Part shown: in pieces, positions 49,391 to 60,572 of the stretch | Position numbering within the stretch: position 1 is the first letter of the stretch | How the letters are laid out: every line of letters starts with the position of its first letter | DNA from: Trema orientale | Lineage: Eukaryota > Streptophyta > Magnoliopsida > Rosales > Cannabaceae | Direction: 5' to 3' | NCBI GenBank assembly: GCA_002914845.1 | Contig: JXTC01000025.1 | Coordinates: 303,901-367,900 of the forward strand | DNA length: 64,000 nucleotides | Notes under the pieces: model-generated | Databases searched by the model: none | Seen by the model: the letters and a program-made list of their open reading frames with translations, nothing else | What the model was told of the DNA's origin: nothing | Translations under genes and position numbers: made by a program

Positions 49391-49705
49391 GTATGGGAGA
49401 TGCGATCATTAATTTAATAGATTAAATACATTCATAAGTGTATAATTTGATCTTTAAGAACTTCACTTAGTAACTTAGCATTTTATTGTTGTTATGTAGG
49501 GTAATATGGAACTTTTAGTTAGTTCTATATTTAAGTTAATATCATAGATCTTTTTGCAAATATTATATATATTGGTGTGGAATTTGATGTATGTTGGGAT
49601 TTTTAGATTCTATTTGTGAAATTTCAGGGGTATAAAAAAATATATTAAAAATATTCTTGGAAATGATGTTTCATGGTGCTTATATATATAGCACCTTAAA
49701 AAATA

Positions 49706-49860
49706 AAAAGGCACTATTCGGTACCAAGGCACCTAAAAAGCGCCTTGGTATCTTGGACCATGGTAGGTCTTGGATACTAAGACCATGGTCCAAGATACCA
49801 AGGCACTTATATTGGTAGACCTTCAAAGGGTGTCTTGGTATCCAAGACCTACCACGGTGC
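49706..49860. repeat. palindrome cluster with perfect 23-bp arms
   Basis: Arms 49742-49764 and 49782-49804 are exact reverse complements with a 17-base loop. The loop segment 49762-49777 also pairs exactly with 49838-49853. A shorter hairpin (ccaaggc / gccttgg) spans 49713-49748. The theme 'ccaaggcacc' recurs throughout. Confidence 0.9.
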
Positions 49861-49946
49861 CTAGATACATGACACTTTTGTGGGTGCCGTAGTAGGCATT
49901 TGAAGGTGCTTTTAAAGTGCCTTGAAATGCTATTTTTCTTGTAGTA

Positions 49947-52236
49947 ATACTAGAGGGGTAATACGATAATTTTATCTTCCTAGTACGATATTTTATTAAG
50001 GATAAGTCAGTAGATGCAGTATATGTTAAATAGATCAAGCTAATTAGTTATTAATAAGTTTTACAGAAAATAAATACTGTTTAGTCCAAAAGTGTAATAT
50101 TGGGCTTATAGTGGTGTGTTCTAATATTAATAGATAAGACTTTATCATAATTAAGAGTTAATTATGATTGTGACTAACTAGTCCACTGGAGCTTGGGCTA
50201 TATAGATCCATCTAGATTCATGTCTAACTTAAATTAGAATCTAATAGTTATTTGATAATCAATTGAGTCTAATAGGCCCAATAGAGTCAATTACTTTCCG
50301 TATACTTAACAGAAAAGTTTTCTAGCAGCCACTTTACTGAGCAATAGTTGAAACACCCCTTGAGTAAGAGTGTTACACACATACATAAAGAACAAGAGAG
50401 ATAGAAGAGCAAGGTAAGCCCTAGGGTTCATCTTCCTTGGGTGTTTTGGCTAACTTGGTGAAATCAGATCAAGAAGATCGTCTTCTTGTTCGTCTCTGGA
50501 TCTCTCTAATGGGAATCAAGGATGTGATCACACAGTGGATCAATCAAACCGCTTTTGAGAATATTTAAAACACTCGAGAATAGATGGGAAAATGAAAATT
50601 TTGTGGAGAGACTTCAGCTATTGTTCTTATCTAGTTTCATGAGTTAATCTATATCATATCACGATTCGACTTTGTTTTGTAAAGAAAAATTTTAAATGAC
50701 CAACTTTGTTACATTCATTGGTTTTACAAAACTATAGTGCTCTTATAATCATTTTATGACCAAGAGTCTTTCGGAAGTTATTTTAAAGAATACCAGAAGT
50801 TCAAGCACATCAAATTGCAAGAAGGATCTTACATTTGTAGCAGCTACTGAAGAGTTTCTATTGCAACTGCCACTGAAGGGATTTCAGGACTTGAGCTTGA
50901 TTGAAGAGAGTTCAATAAGCGTTCCACATGTGGAAGGTGGTTCATAGTATTCTTCATGCAAGGAGTACAGGTACTTTCAGGCGGCGGCAACTAGAAGGGA
51001 GTACTTTTTGAATTAATTACAGGGGGGCTTATAGAAATTTGATCAAATTTTGGGCCCAATTCCCTTTGTCAAATGTTATAGCAAAATGTCTAGTATATAT
51101 GCTTATATACCAAGTATAAAATTTTATATATTAAGTATAAAAAATTATATAACCAGTACATTTTAGTACAGTAACTAAAATTGGTAGATATGTTTATCTA
51201 CCAAGTGTAAAAATATATATACCTGGATATTTAGCTATAAAATTTTAAAAATTGACATCTACTTAATCAAATTTAAAATTTTGGTCTCCACCTAAATTTC
51301 TCTTAATTAAAAGACTTTAATTGTATTTCTATTTTGCTCTTAGTGAAATTTGCTCACTAGAGTCGGTTTCATAGATGTTGATAATGCTTAGCGTTGTTAA
51401 ACTATATAAAAAATTATTGTGTCTCCTTTCATTCTTTCTGCTCGATCTATGATTTGAATGAAATAAGCTCAAAACATGGTCAAATTGATCAAAATCAACT
51501 CAACAATTTGGAACATTTTTATAACGTGCCTTTTCTCTTTTTTAATAATATATATTACCTGTCTTCTGGTCTGATGATTGATGCTAACCTCATCAGAATG
51601 TGTTTAGAGTGTCTGAATGAATTTGGACCTTGTTTCATTCATGAAAAGCCCACATGAGTAGATAAAGGAAATAATTATAGAAAATATTAATGGGAAGTAA
51701 TTGATTTACATATACCTATTTGAAGAATTTCTCAAAAAGTTAGGAATTTTAACAAGAAGTGAGTCAGTGATATAAGAAAATCTTAGCTCCAAACGACTTT
51801 TGAACTAGCGACTTTGAACTAGAATAAGTAGGTATGTACATATGGCTGTCGTAAGAAGCAAGCAAAGAACTGAGAATCCAATAAAATACTCCTGTTTATA
51901 CATAGCCTTCTCCTAGTCCCTATCATGACATCTTAAGTTTTTCAATCTACCTACAACCATAATCATGTCCTTTACTGAAATAGTAAAATACTTCTCATCT
52001 ATCCCATGACACCATTGACATCAAATCATCATGGCTTCCTTATTTTACATATAACCCCTTCGAGACATTCACTCCCATTTAGTCACAATTCTTATTCTAC
52101 ACACTAGCCAGTATAAACAAAATATCTACAATTACTGTGAAACTTCGACTCATTGTATACAAAAAAAAAAAAATCCAAATACGTAGATATGCTCTTATTT
52201 AATTTATCATTTTTTTTTCTCTCTAAGGTTTCTGGC
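49947..52236. other. gene-free region left of the MYB gene
   Basis: 50180-50560 (with 'ctatatagatcc' and a leader-like 'aacaagagagatagaagagcaagg') could be a remnant of an LTR or leader; no partner found. Frames at 50756-50947 and 51394-51657 are not recognised and lack support. Confidence 0.35.
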
Positions 52237-52244
52237 TATATATA
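52237..52244 (+). promoter_or_regulatory. probable TATA box of the MYB gene
   Basis: TATATATA preceded by 'tctggc', 52 bases before the ATG at 52296, giving a short leader of about 20-30 bases. Confidence 0.45.
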
Positions 52245-52295
52245 TGCCATTAGTTTCTAAAATATTCGACAGTCTAAGTGATTGAAAAGAGAGAT

Positions 52296-55200
52296 ATGGG
52301 AAGAAGACCTTGCTGCTCGAAGTTAGGACTGAACCGAGGAGCCTGGACGAATTTAGAAGATAAAATTCTTACAGCTTACATCAAAGTTCACGGTGAAGGA
52401 GACTGGTATAATCTTCCCAAGTTGGCTGGTAATACAAATATTTACATATATCACCTTCTTTTCTTTTATTTATTTATTTTTTTCGATATCCTTTTCTACT
52501 CCACCTTTATGAACTTAATTATCGCTGCTATTTTCTTTTTGGACATATGTATTTTTTTCAAACATAAATAAATGAGACAATGAGCGCGTCAGAATCTTTC
52601 AATTTTCTAAAACTAATTGATACCTACTGGTAATATATAATTTGGAATTCGACCCGGCCATAATAATATAAAAAAAAAGAAAGAAAATACAAGAGCGAAG
52701 CAAGTTTGAGAATCGAACAGAAAAAAATAAATAAATCAACTTATAAGATAGGTATACATAAAGTTGTGCCAAGATTTTATTTTGGGAAATTAAAATAAAT
52801 AACGCTAAGTACCTAACCTTTATCCTATATTAATTTTTAATACTATTTGACGTAATATGTGCTAAGTATCTAACCTTTATACCATATTTTTAATACTATT
52901 TAACGTGATATGTGTCACTCAATTCAATTTAATTAGTCGGATATTGAACAAAGTAACAAAAGAGCTGAAATTCCGAGCAATTTTATCCGTGATAGTATAC
53001 TGTAATTAATCAGTTAACATCGCAAAGCCCAACGGAGAAACTTGAAAAAAAAATATGTTGTCTCATCAAAACACCATGATTGAAAGCGACAAAAATGGCA
53101 AGCGAGGTGTATCCCTGTTGACAAATTTTACTATTTGATGACAAATTTGTACGTATATGTGTAAATTTGAACTAATTTGTAATATTAAGCCAAATCATTA
53201 TTTTTAAATAATAGTGCAGCACTCAATTTTTTCCCAGTTTTATATCTGATTAGTTATAACTGTTGATTTGTTATTTTAGAATGGTACTTTTTTTTTTGAG
53301 ATTTATTTTAGAATTGTACTAAATCTGCATAGTAATATATATATATATATGACACTTTCTAATTGAATGACCCGAATAAACTGTCACAAACGCAATTAAA
53401 TGATGAAAAAAAAAAAAAAAAAAACTTAAGACTTGGTACGTACATGTACCACGTGTACTGTTTATCTTTCCTCTCTACAAGTGTATGGTACTATGGTTCA
53501 AATTACGAGTACCGAACCCAACCAATCGTTTCGGTGCCGTCTACTCGTCCTTAGTTGTTTCTAGAATCTCTCTTTATGTTTTGGTTCTGTGCGAGTAACT
53601 TTTTTCACATTATAACCTGAAAAAATGTTTCCACAAGCGAAATTGGACTTTTTCTCAGAGGAAGTGAAATTTAACTTAACGTTCGTTTCGTTGAATACTT
53701 GTGTGTATATATGTCTTTGTCTAACTTTTATGTTTCATTTATCTTACATGTTCACATATGTATACGTCTCTTTTTTTATAGCTAGTGAACTTGCATTTAT
53801 AGAAAGCATGTATTACAATTTATAGGTTTGAATCGTTGTGGAAAGAGTTGTAGACTTCGTTGGGTGAATTATCTAAGACCGGACATCAAGAGGGGAAGCA
53901 TATCTCAAGATGAAGAGGATCTCATTATCAAAATGCACAAGCTTCTGGGAAACAGGTCTTTTTTCTTATTTAAAAAAAAATGAAAAAGAAAAATTACCAT
54001 GACAGTGACAACTCTTGGTGTAAAAGTAAGAAATTTGATTTTATATAGTAAACTCTCAAAATAATTGAAAAATCCTAGACTTGAAAATTTGCTTGACAAA
54101 TCTCTGATTTATCTGAAAAAAAGTAAACTGCAAAAAATTAACCTAGGATTTAGTTGTTTTGTAATTTAAATCCTAAAGTTTGTACTTTGCAACATAATAT
54201 TCTGAAATTAAGAATTTTTGAAAATTAATATCCTAAGTTAACTTTTTTTTTTTTTTTGAGGAAATCCTAAGTTGAATTTTAATATAACTTTAACTGATAA
54301 AAGATAATAATATCCTCAAAATTAAGGAGAATAATAAGAGAAAAGAACAATTTTAATGGAGGATAGTACCATTTTTTTGTTACTAATATTGGTCAAAAAG
54401 TCAGTCTAGGTATCAATTTTCTGAAATTCTTAATCTCAAAGTATTATTTTTGCAAAATCTAAATTTTAGGGTTCAAATAAAAGGGCATTCAAATTTCAAG
54501 GTATTTTTTTGCAGTTTACCCTTTAGAATAATAACACTTTGAAACAAAAGTCGTATTGTTCTAAATACTGTTGAAGTGTGAAACACAAGTTGTATTGTTC
54601 TAAATATTGTTGAAATGTGATATGTTTCCAAATCAGTCTGGATTTTTCAAAAAAAACCTCAGCTAGTCTAGATTTTTATAAAAAGCCCCTAAAATTATTT
54701 GGACTACTTTTTTTTTGAAAAATAAATAAATAAACAAATAAAAGACACTCCTCTTTTACTTAAGTTTAACAAAAATTTACTTTTGACTATTAAATTTTCA
54801 TTAAATTTAAATTAGTTATAAAAAATATCAAATAATTAAAATCAAAAGAATAAAAGAGTTAAGTGTTTAAAATTATTCTGTTTTTTTTTTTTTTTCAATT
54901 TTGTTGGAGTCAGAAGTTTCATTGGAAATAATTTTGGTCCCAGATTTATCACTATAATAATATTTTTGACATAAATCAAAGGAAGTCTGTGTAATTTTCT
55001 CAAAATTAAAAATATTTTTAGTTGACTTGATACTATGTATGTGTAATTTCAATTTTTTTTTTTTTAATGTGTCTTCATGTTTTCCTTACTAGATGGTCAA
55101 TAATAGCGGGAAGGCTTCCAGGCCGAACAGATAATGAAATAAAGAACTACTGGAACACAACCCTGAGGAAGAAATTATCAGAAGCTCCAAATCGCAATAA

Positions 55201-55735
55201 CGACTCCATTAATCCCAAAACCAAACGAAAAAGGTCAATACCAGCTTTGGAGCCTAATAACAAAGTGAATAATAGTAATACTAAGAATATTGTCAAGTCA
55301 CATACCGTGGAACCTATCAAAACTAAAGCCTTCAGATTCACAAGTAGAGTCCAAAAATTGCCAGCACTATTCCAATTTCCCACCCCTTGTACCGACAAAT
55401 GGGGTCAATTTTCAGAAAAGGAATTCATTTTAAATCATGGTTCTACTATGGACAAAGATCAGACCTCCCAAGAATCAGGGGATTTAATCATCGATTCTTG
55501 CTATTGTAAAGGTCAACAAATCAATGAAGATCTGATGATCAAAGCGCCTAGTACTACTACTCATGATGCTAATTCTCCATCGTTGGATGATCATGATCAA
55601 CATGTGTCAGAGAATAATTGGATCATGGCTAGCTCTAATATCATTAATAATGATCACTTTAGCAATATTGGGGACGAGTTGGGAGAGTTGGATTTTAAAT
55701 CTTTGGAATGTTTCTTGGATTTGGATAAAGAATGA
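52296..55735 (+). CDS. R2R3-MYB transcription factor, TT2/subgroup-5-like, three exons
   Basis: Exons 52296-52428 (133 nt), 53826-53955 (130 nt) and 55093-55735: 301 residues. Exon sizes 133 and 130 and intron phases are the standard R2R3-MYB ones. The start is the ATG of MGRRPCCSK; an in-frame GTG upstream is not needed. R2 and R3 repeats are complete: first Trp [11 protein letters not shown], then [30 protein letters not shown]3 with [20 protein letters not shown] and [18 protein letters not shown]. The R3 motif that binds R/B-like bHLH partners (D-L-x2-K-x3-L-x6-L-x3-R) is present with Ile at the second Leu. The C-terminal [11 protein letters not shown] resembles the subgroup-5 motif (IRTKAxRC). 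These features suggest a TT2-type activator acting in a MYB-bHLH-WD40 complex on proanthocyanidin genes (inference). Nuclear. The donor of intron 2, GTCTTT, is weak. Confidence 0.9.
52804..52912. repeat. two-copy tandem duplication in MYB intron 1
   Basis: 'gctaagtacctaacctttat..actatttgacgtaatatgt' (52804-52860) is followed directly by 'gctaagtatctaacctttat..actatttaacgtgatatgt' (52861-52912). Confidence 0.85.
54121..54525. mobile_element. MITE in MYB intron 2
   Basis: The left end 'aagtaaactgcaaaaaatta' and right end 'tatttttttgcagtttaccctt' are inverted repeats, and the 'aaaatcctaaattttagggtt'-like interior repeats on both arms. About 400 bases, non-coding, family not assigned. Confidence 0.65.
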
Positions 55736-55797
55736 TGGTCACGATGAAAGTGACACTTGGGTAATAATGGTCACGATGAAAGTGGCATTTGGGTACT
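55732..55797. repeat. 33-bp tandem duplication at the MYB stop codon
   Basis: 'atggtcacgatgaaagtgacacttgggta' repeats as 'atggtcacgatgaaagtggcatttgggta'. The first copy overlaps the stop codon (55733-55735). Confidence 0.85.
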
Positions 55798-57564
55798 CGT
55801 TAAGAAATTGAAGGTAAATAATGTGCCTCTTGATATGTATAATGTGCGCATGACTTAATAAGGGATAATATCAAATAAAACTCACCATTTTTACACTTCT
55901 ATCAAAAAGAAAACTATGCACCTTTTCACTAATATTATCAAATAAAATCTTCTATTTGTGGGTTTTATCAAATTTTACCAGATTCACATGTATAGATAAA
56001 GTGGAAGTTAAAATTATTGAAAATGAATGTTCTTAAATCAAATAATATAACTGAAAAAAAAAAGGAAAATTTTTGTGTGTTTGAAAGCTGATACTATTGG
56101 ACTCTAAGAGATCGCAAATTATTTTTTAGTCCAGATGATAGCCTTTTGGCTATTTCTGTCATTGTAAATGACAGTACACAATTTTAAAGAATAAAAATAT
56201 TTCTGTAATAATTATAACTCCAATTTTGAGTAACTACAAATATGAATTCAGTGAAATTTGACAAAAAAATACTAATAGAAAATTTTATACGATATTAATG
56301 AAAATGCGTGAATTTTTATCTAAAAAGATAAAATGGTGGTTTTTTGTTTTGGGATATAATCCCGAATTAATATTGATGTATATATCGAGGATTGGATATA
56401 GGTTTATATTGTACATGTAGACAGATGTAAATTATCACTTTTTGGCTTAATTTGTAACAGCTTTTACAGTTTATGTTTGTTTGCTTAAGTTTTTATTGTT
56501 TACGGTGGATAAATTTATATTTTCGCTGAATAATTTCAAATTTATGATGCTGGCCATAGAAAAATTTGAAAGAAAATCCAAATCAAAGATTATTTTATAA
56601 TTTTCAATGTAATAGGTGTTTTGTTAAAGAAAAAACGAGAAGCAAAGACCAATTCTGAAATTCGATTCATAACTCATTAGTGAACAATTATTCTACTATA
56701 TGCGATTCTGTTATCACCCTGTTTCTTCTCTCCCCACTACTCCCTTATAATTGAATAATTATTTAAGAAAATATCATTTTATAACTTAGCTTAAATGTCC
56801 TCATATAAGCATCAAACAATGAGACATTATATCTTAGTGCAGCCCTCTTAATACATTTATTAGAGATTGAATTTTAATTCTAATAAGGTAAGATTGTATT
56901 AACATTTATTAGCTCTTATTTTGTATTAACAATGAGCATTGAATTTTGTATTTATCTATTTTCTTTTGTATCTCTATTGATGATTTGTCAAGACTCCTCC
57001 TCTCTAATAGAATCTTCCTCTCTTTTTTTCTTCTTTTTCGAAAATATAATAAAATGTTATTAGTATATTAATTTAGTTATGGATGTTCATATTTCATAAT
57101 CCCAAAAATTTTAGGTTTCCTATCTCCCTCTATGCCCCAAACAACGAGTATAACTTTAATAATTATATCACATGTCATTAAAAGATTGCCACTCAATAAA
57201 GGATTGAATGGCATTGATTGATTAATCAATAGATAGTTAATAATACGAACGTCACTTCAATTGTAGCCATAGGTATTGAGATATTCCACGGTTTTAAGAT
57301 TTTGTTTTGGATATATGATAAAAGAAGTTTGTACTATGCAATCAACTTACATAAATAAACCAAAAATATTAAAATACAGAGAGCAAGAGAAACATTATAA
57401 CTTTTATTTTAAATAAATGAAGGAAGAGTTTTAAAAGTCTTAATTAGGTTCCAACTTACCTAAAAGACTTATCTGATAGTCTGCAAATTAAAGGGAAAAA
57501 CAAAATCATTACAAATCAAATAATCTGCATCATACAAGACTTCAAAAGTCCTTCGTTGACTTGG
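55798..57564. other. 3' flank of MYB and gene-free spacer
   Basis: AT-rich; no gene or clear repeat seen. Confidence 0.45.
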
Positions 57565-57795
57565 CTATTGACTTACTTCATGTTCTCCCTTATAATCCTC
57601 GTCCCAATAATATTTTTTCTTCAGAATTTGCAGCTCATCTTCAGGTAGTTTATCTATTAACTTCTTTAAGGTCAGAAAAGACCTGCCCTGCTCTCTCAGT
57701 ACTTCCACCCCTGCATCATCTATTTCAATTGGCAATTTCAAAATATCTTCTCCCACTGTTTTGAGCTTCACATCTCTGAGGTCTCCGTTTAGTAC
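57565..57795 (-). pseudogene. DC1-family fragment D: 5' part of exon 2, cut by a LINE
   Basis: Codes DVKLKTVGEDILKLPIEID, FLTLKKLIDKLPEDEL and YYWDEDYKGE, matching the first ~70 residues of exon 2 in A, B and C. The remaining 21 bases of the exon, with the splice acceptor GACTAG|ATTAAAAATG, lie beyond the LINE at 62951-62971. After about 57575 similarity to the other copies stops abruptly; the break reads GAA|GTAAGTC, a perfect donor by chance or by selection. No DC1 exon 1 is seen up to 64000, though it could lie further right. Not functional as it stands. Confidence 0.85.
57784..57795. repeat. target-site duplication of the LINE, left copy
   Basis: TCCGTTTAGTAC here and at 62951-62962, 12 bases without a mismatch. 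Confidence 0.95.
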
Positions 57796-57826
57796 TTTTT
57801 TTTTTTTGGAAGAGAAAGCGTTCTCA

Positions 57827-58485
57827 TTATTGTAAGTCTGTAGTTACAAATTCGGAAATACAATATGGACATGAGTCTTCCCATACTATATCCTGATCAG
57901 CAACAATTGCAGTTTGTGCTAGTTTATGGGCCACTATATTTCTAACTCTAGAAACATGATGACAAGAGCTATAACCAGCAGAATTAATAAACCACTTAAT
58001 ATCACTAATAATAGAACCTACAGCAGAATAAGGCTGAACATGATTAATAGCAGTAATAGCAAGTAGTGAATCAGATTCGATCTCATGAAGGGGCAACCAA
58101 ACTCAATAGCTAAACGAACACCCTCTCGGATGGCCAATAACTCGCTCATAAGGATGTCAAATCTACCAGAAATTTTTAATGCCTAACAGATGAGAATAGC
58201 ACCTTCATGATCACGAATAGTACCACCGACACCAATAAAATTAAGACCAATATGAACAGCCGCATGCACATTCAGCTTTAAGCAACCAACCCGAGGCTTA
58301 TTCCACACACCAACACCAGAAGAGTGGGGAACAGATGGAACCAACTCAATACGGAGCTTGCAACCTTGGAATTCTTCCAAATAATATTGGCACAAATCTA
58401 AGAGTTCTAAAGCATCTTTGGAAACACCATTAAACAGTTTGTTATTCCATCGAGTCCAAATAGCCCAAAGAACGACACAAATCAA
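57827..58485 (-). pseudogene. RNase H domain of the LINE
   Basis: VGCLKLNVHAAVHIGLNFIGVGGTIRDHEGA and, after a stop and frame change near 58096-58180, LHEIESDSLLAI and HHVSRVRNIVAHKLA. It corresponds to the plant RVT_3 domain. The first catalytic Asp (usually NVDAA) is His here; the ESDS Asp is kept. Confidence 0.85.
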
Positions 58486-58687
58486 CTAAAAAATCTCCTT
58501 AAAAAAGGAACGGGCTAAAGCCATAAGAATATTTGCAGCCGAGACAGCTCTTAGGGAAGAGACGAAGTCCCAACATTTCAAAAAGATCCACAAGCTCTCC
58601 AATCATCACAGAAAAAGAAGCAGTGAGTGATTGTCTCAATTTTATTGTTGCAGCAACAACATAGCAGATCCACATGGATATTCCACA

Positions 58688-58921
58688 TCAATAGATTGTG
58701 AGATACAGGAAGGCCATTAAGAGTCTCCACACCAAAATTTTTGCTTTAGGAGGGATGTTACAACTCCAAAGACGGTTCCAGCACTTCCGAATTACAAAAT
58801 CAGAGGAAGAGCTAGTGTTGATTGTAGAATTGAGAGCAACATGATAACCCGTCTTAACCGAATATTCTCCAGATTTATCATAGTACCATATTAAAGAGTC
58901 AGGGGATGAAGACATGCTCAA
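58688..58921 (-). pseudogene. zf-RVT region of the LINE
   Basis: Contains DSLIWYYDKSGEYSVKTGYHVA and WNRLWSCNIPPKAKILVWRLL, the conserved segment between RT and RNase H in plant L1 elements. The Cys/His zinc ligands that should follow (58560-58690) are out of frame. Confidence 0.85.
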
Positions 58922-60572
58922 GGGGATAGAAAAAATGACATTCCAATCCGCATAGAAAAAATATTGCAGAATGAGATTGTAATTCTATTGTCTCGGACTG
59001 CTAAAAAGAGCATTAACCTGAAGATCGTCATTAAAACTAGGAGTGATGGGTTTAAATGAGCTTGGATTAGGAAGCTAAGGATCATGAAATACTTTAACAG
59101 TCGATAATCCCCTATTCTCCACCGAAGTCCTTTTACCAACAGATTTTTCCCCCAGAGAAAACTCTTCCACAACCAAGAACTTCCATTTTTGTCAAGGGCA
59201 TCGAGAAAGTGTGAATTAGAGAAATACTTACCCTTTAAAATACGAGCTGCCAAAGAGTTCGGGTATCGTATAAGCTGCCAAGATTGCTTAGCCGCAAGTG
59301 CTTGATTAAACAAACCAGTATCACGAAAACCTAAACCACCCAACGATTTGGGTTTGCAGATCATTTCTCATTTAATCCAAGGTACTTTCCTTTTTCCGCC
59401 ATTGGTACCTCACCAAAAATTCAAAAACAACGAACGAATCTCCTTACAAAGAGCATCTGGGAGTCTAAAAATACTCATCACATATGTAGGGATAGATTGT
59501 AAGATTGCTTTCACAAGGATTTCTGGCCCTCCTTCCGAAAATATTTCCCTCCACCAACTCTGGACTCTTTTCCTAATTCTTTCAATAATATGATCAAACG
59601 TTCGACACTTATTCCTCCTGACAATAGTTGGAAGACCAAGATAACGATCATGAGACTAGACCAAGGTAAGACCCAAAATCTATAAAATTACTTGGGTAGT
59701 CAAATCTTCAGTATTAGAGCTTAGAGTGATTGTAGATTTTTTAAAGTTGATTTTCTGTCCTGACGCTACTTCATACCAAGAGAGAATTCTATGCAAGGCT
59801 TCGGCATCATGGCTAGTAGCACGAGTGAAGACCAAACTATCTTCTACAAAAAATAAATGACTAATCCTGGGACATTCTCTCGCACACCAATAGCCCAAGA
59901 GGTCACTTGAAGCTTCAGTTTGATTGATCAAAGAGGAGAAAGTCTCAGCACATAAGAGGAAAAGATACGGGGAGAGAGGACAACCTTACGTAATCCTCGT
60001 GAGGGCAGTATATGGCCTTCGGGCTTCCTATTTAGTATAATCAAGAATGAAGCCGAAGAGACATAGTCCATTATCTGATCTACTATACGAGTACCAAAAC
60101 CCATACGAAGCATCAGAAGTCGAAGAAAAGGCCACTCAATCTGATTGTAGGCCTTGCTCGTGTCTAGCTTAAGAGCCATAAACCTTTTCTTTCCATTGGA
60201 TTTCCTCTGGAGGGAATGAAGAGACTCAAAGGCTATAATTGCATTATATGAAATTAATCTTCCTAGAACGAAAGCACTTTGATTCTCTGAGATGATTGTA
60301 GGAAGGACATGCTTGACTCTGTTAGCAATAGTTTTGGTAATAAACTTGTAAATGACATTGCAAAGGCTTATTAGTATGAAATCTGAAATGAACTCTGGCT
60401 TCTTCTTCTTTAGGATAAGGACAATGTAAGTAGAATTGACACTGCGCACTGAAACCTCATCATTAAGGACACTCAAGCAAGCCCTACAAAGACTACCACC
60501 AACCACACTCCAATATTTTTGGAAGAAAATAGTATGAAACCCGTCTGTCCCTGGTGCTTTGGTACCTTCCAT
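58922..60572 (-). pseudogene. reverse transcriptase of the LINE
   Basis: Motifs in order: KAPGTDGFHTIFFQKYW, LISLCNVIYKFITKTIANR, LDTSKAYNQIEW (catalytic Asp of LD kept), a frameshifted RGLR region, then HLFFVEDSLVF, where the usual FADD is FVED, so one catalytic Asp is Glu. The thumb-like part continues to 58918 (KSLGGLGFRD, AKQSWQLI). At least three frame breaks. Confidence 0.9.

Larger units (their letters stand above)
46991..49946. mobile_element. candidate non-autonomous CACTA-like element, ~2.95 kb
   Basis: The left end reads TTCTACAAGAAAAGTGG and the right end is the complement of ACTACAAGAAAAATAGC, both close to the CACTACAAGAAAA terminus of CACTA elements. The left subterminal region holds many copies of one short motif. 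The right one holds a different palindromic set, which is unusual for one element, so two abutting elements are possible. No 3-bp target duplication is evident and no transposase is present. Confidence 0.5.
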
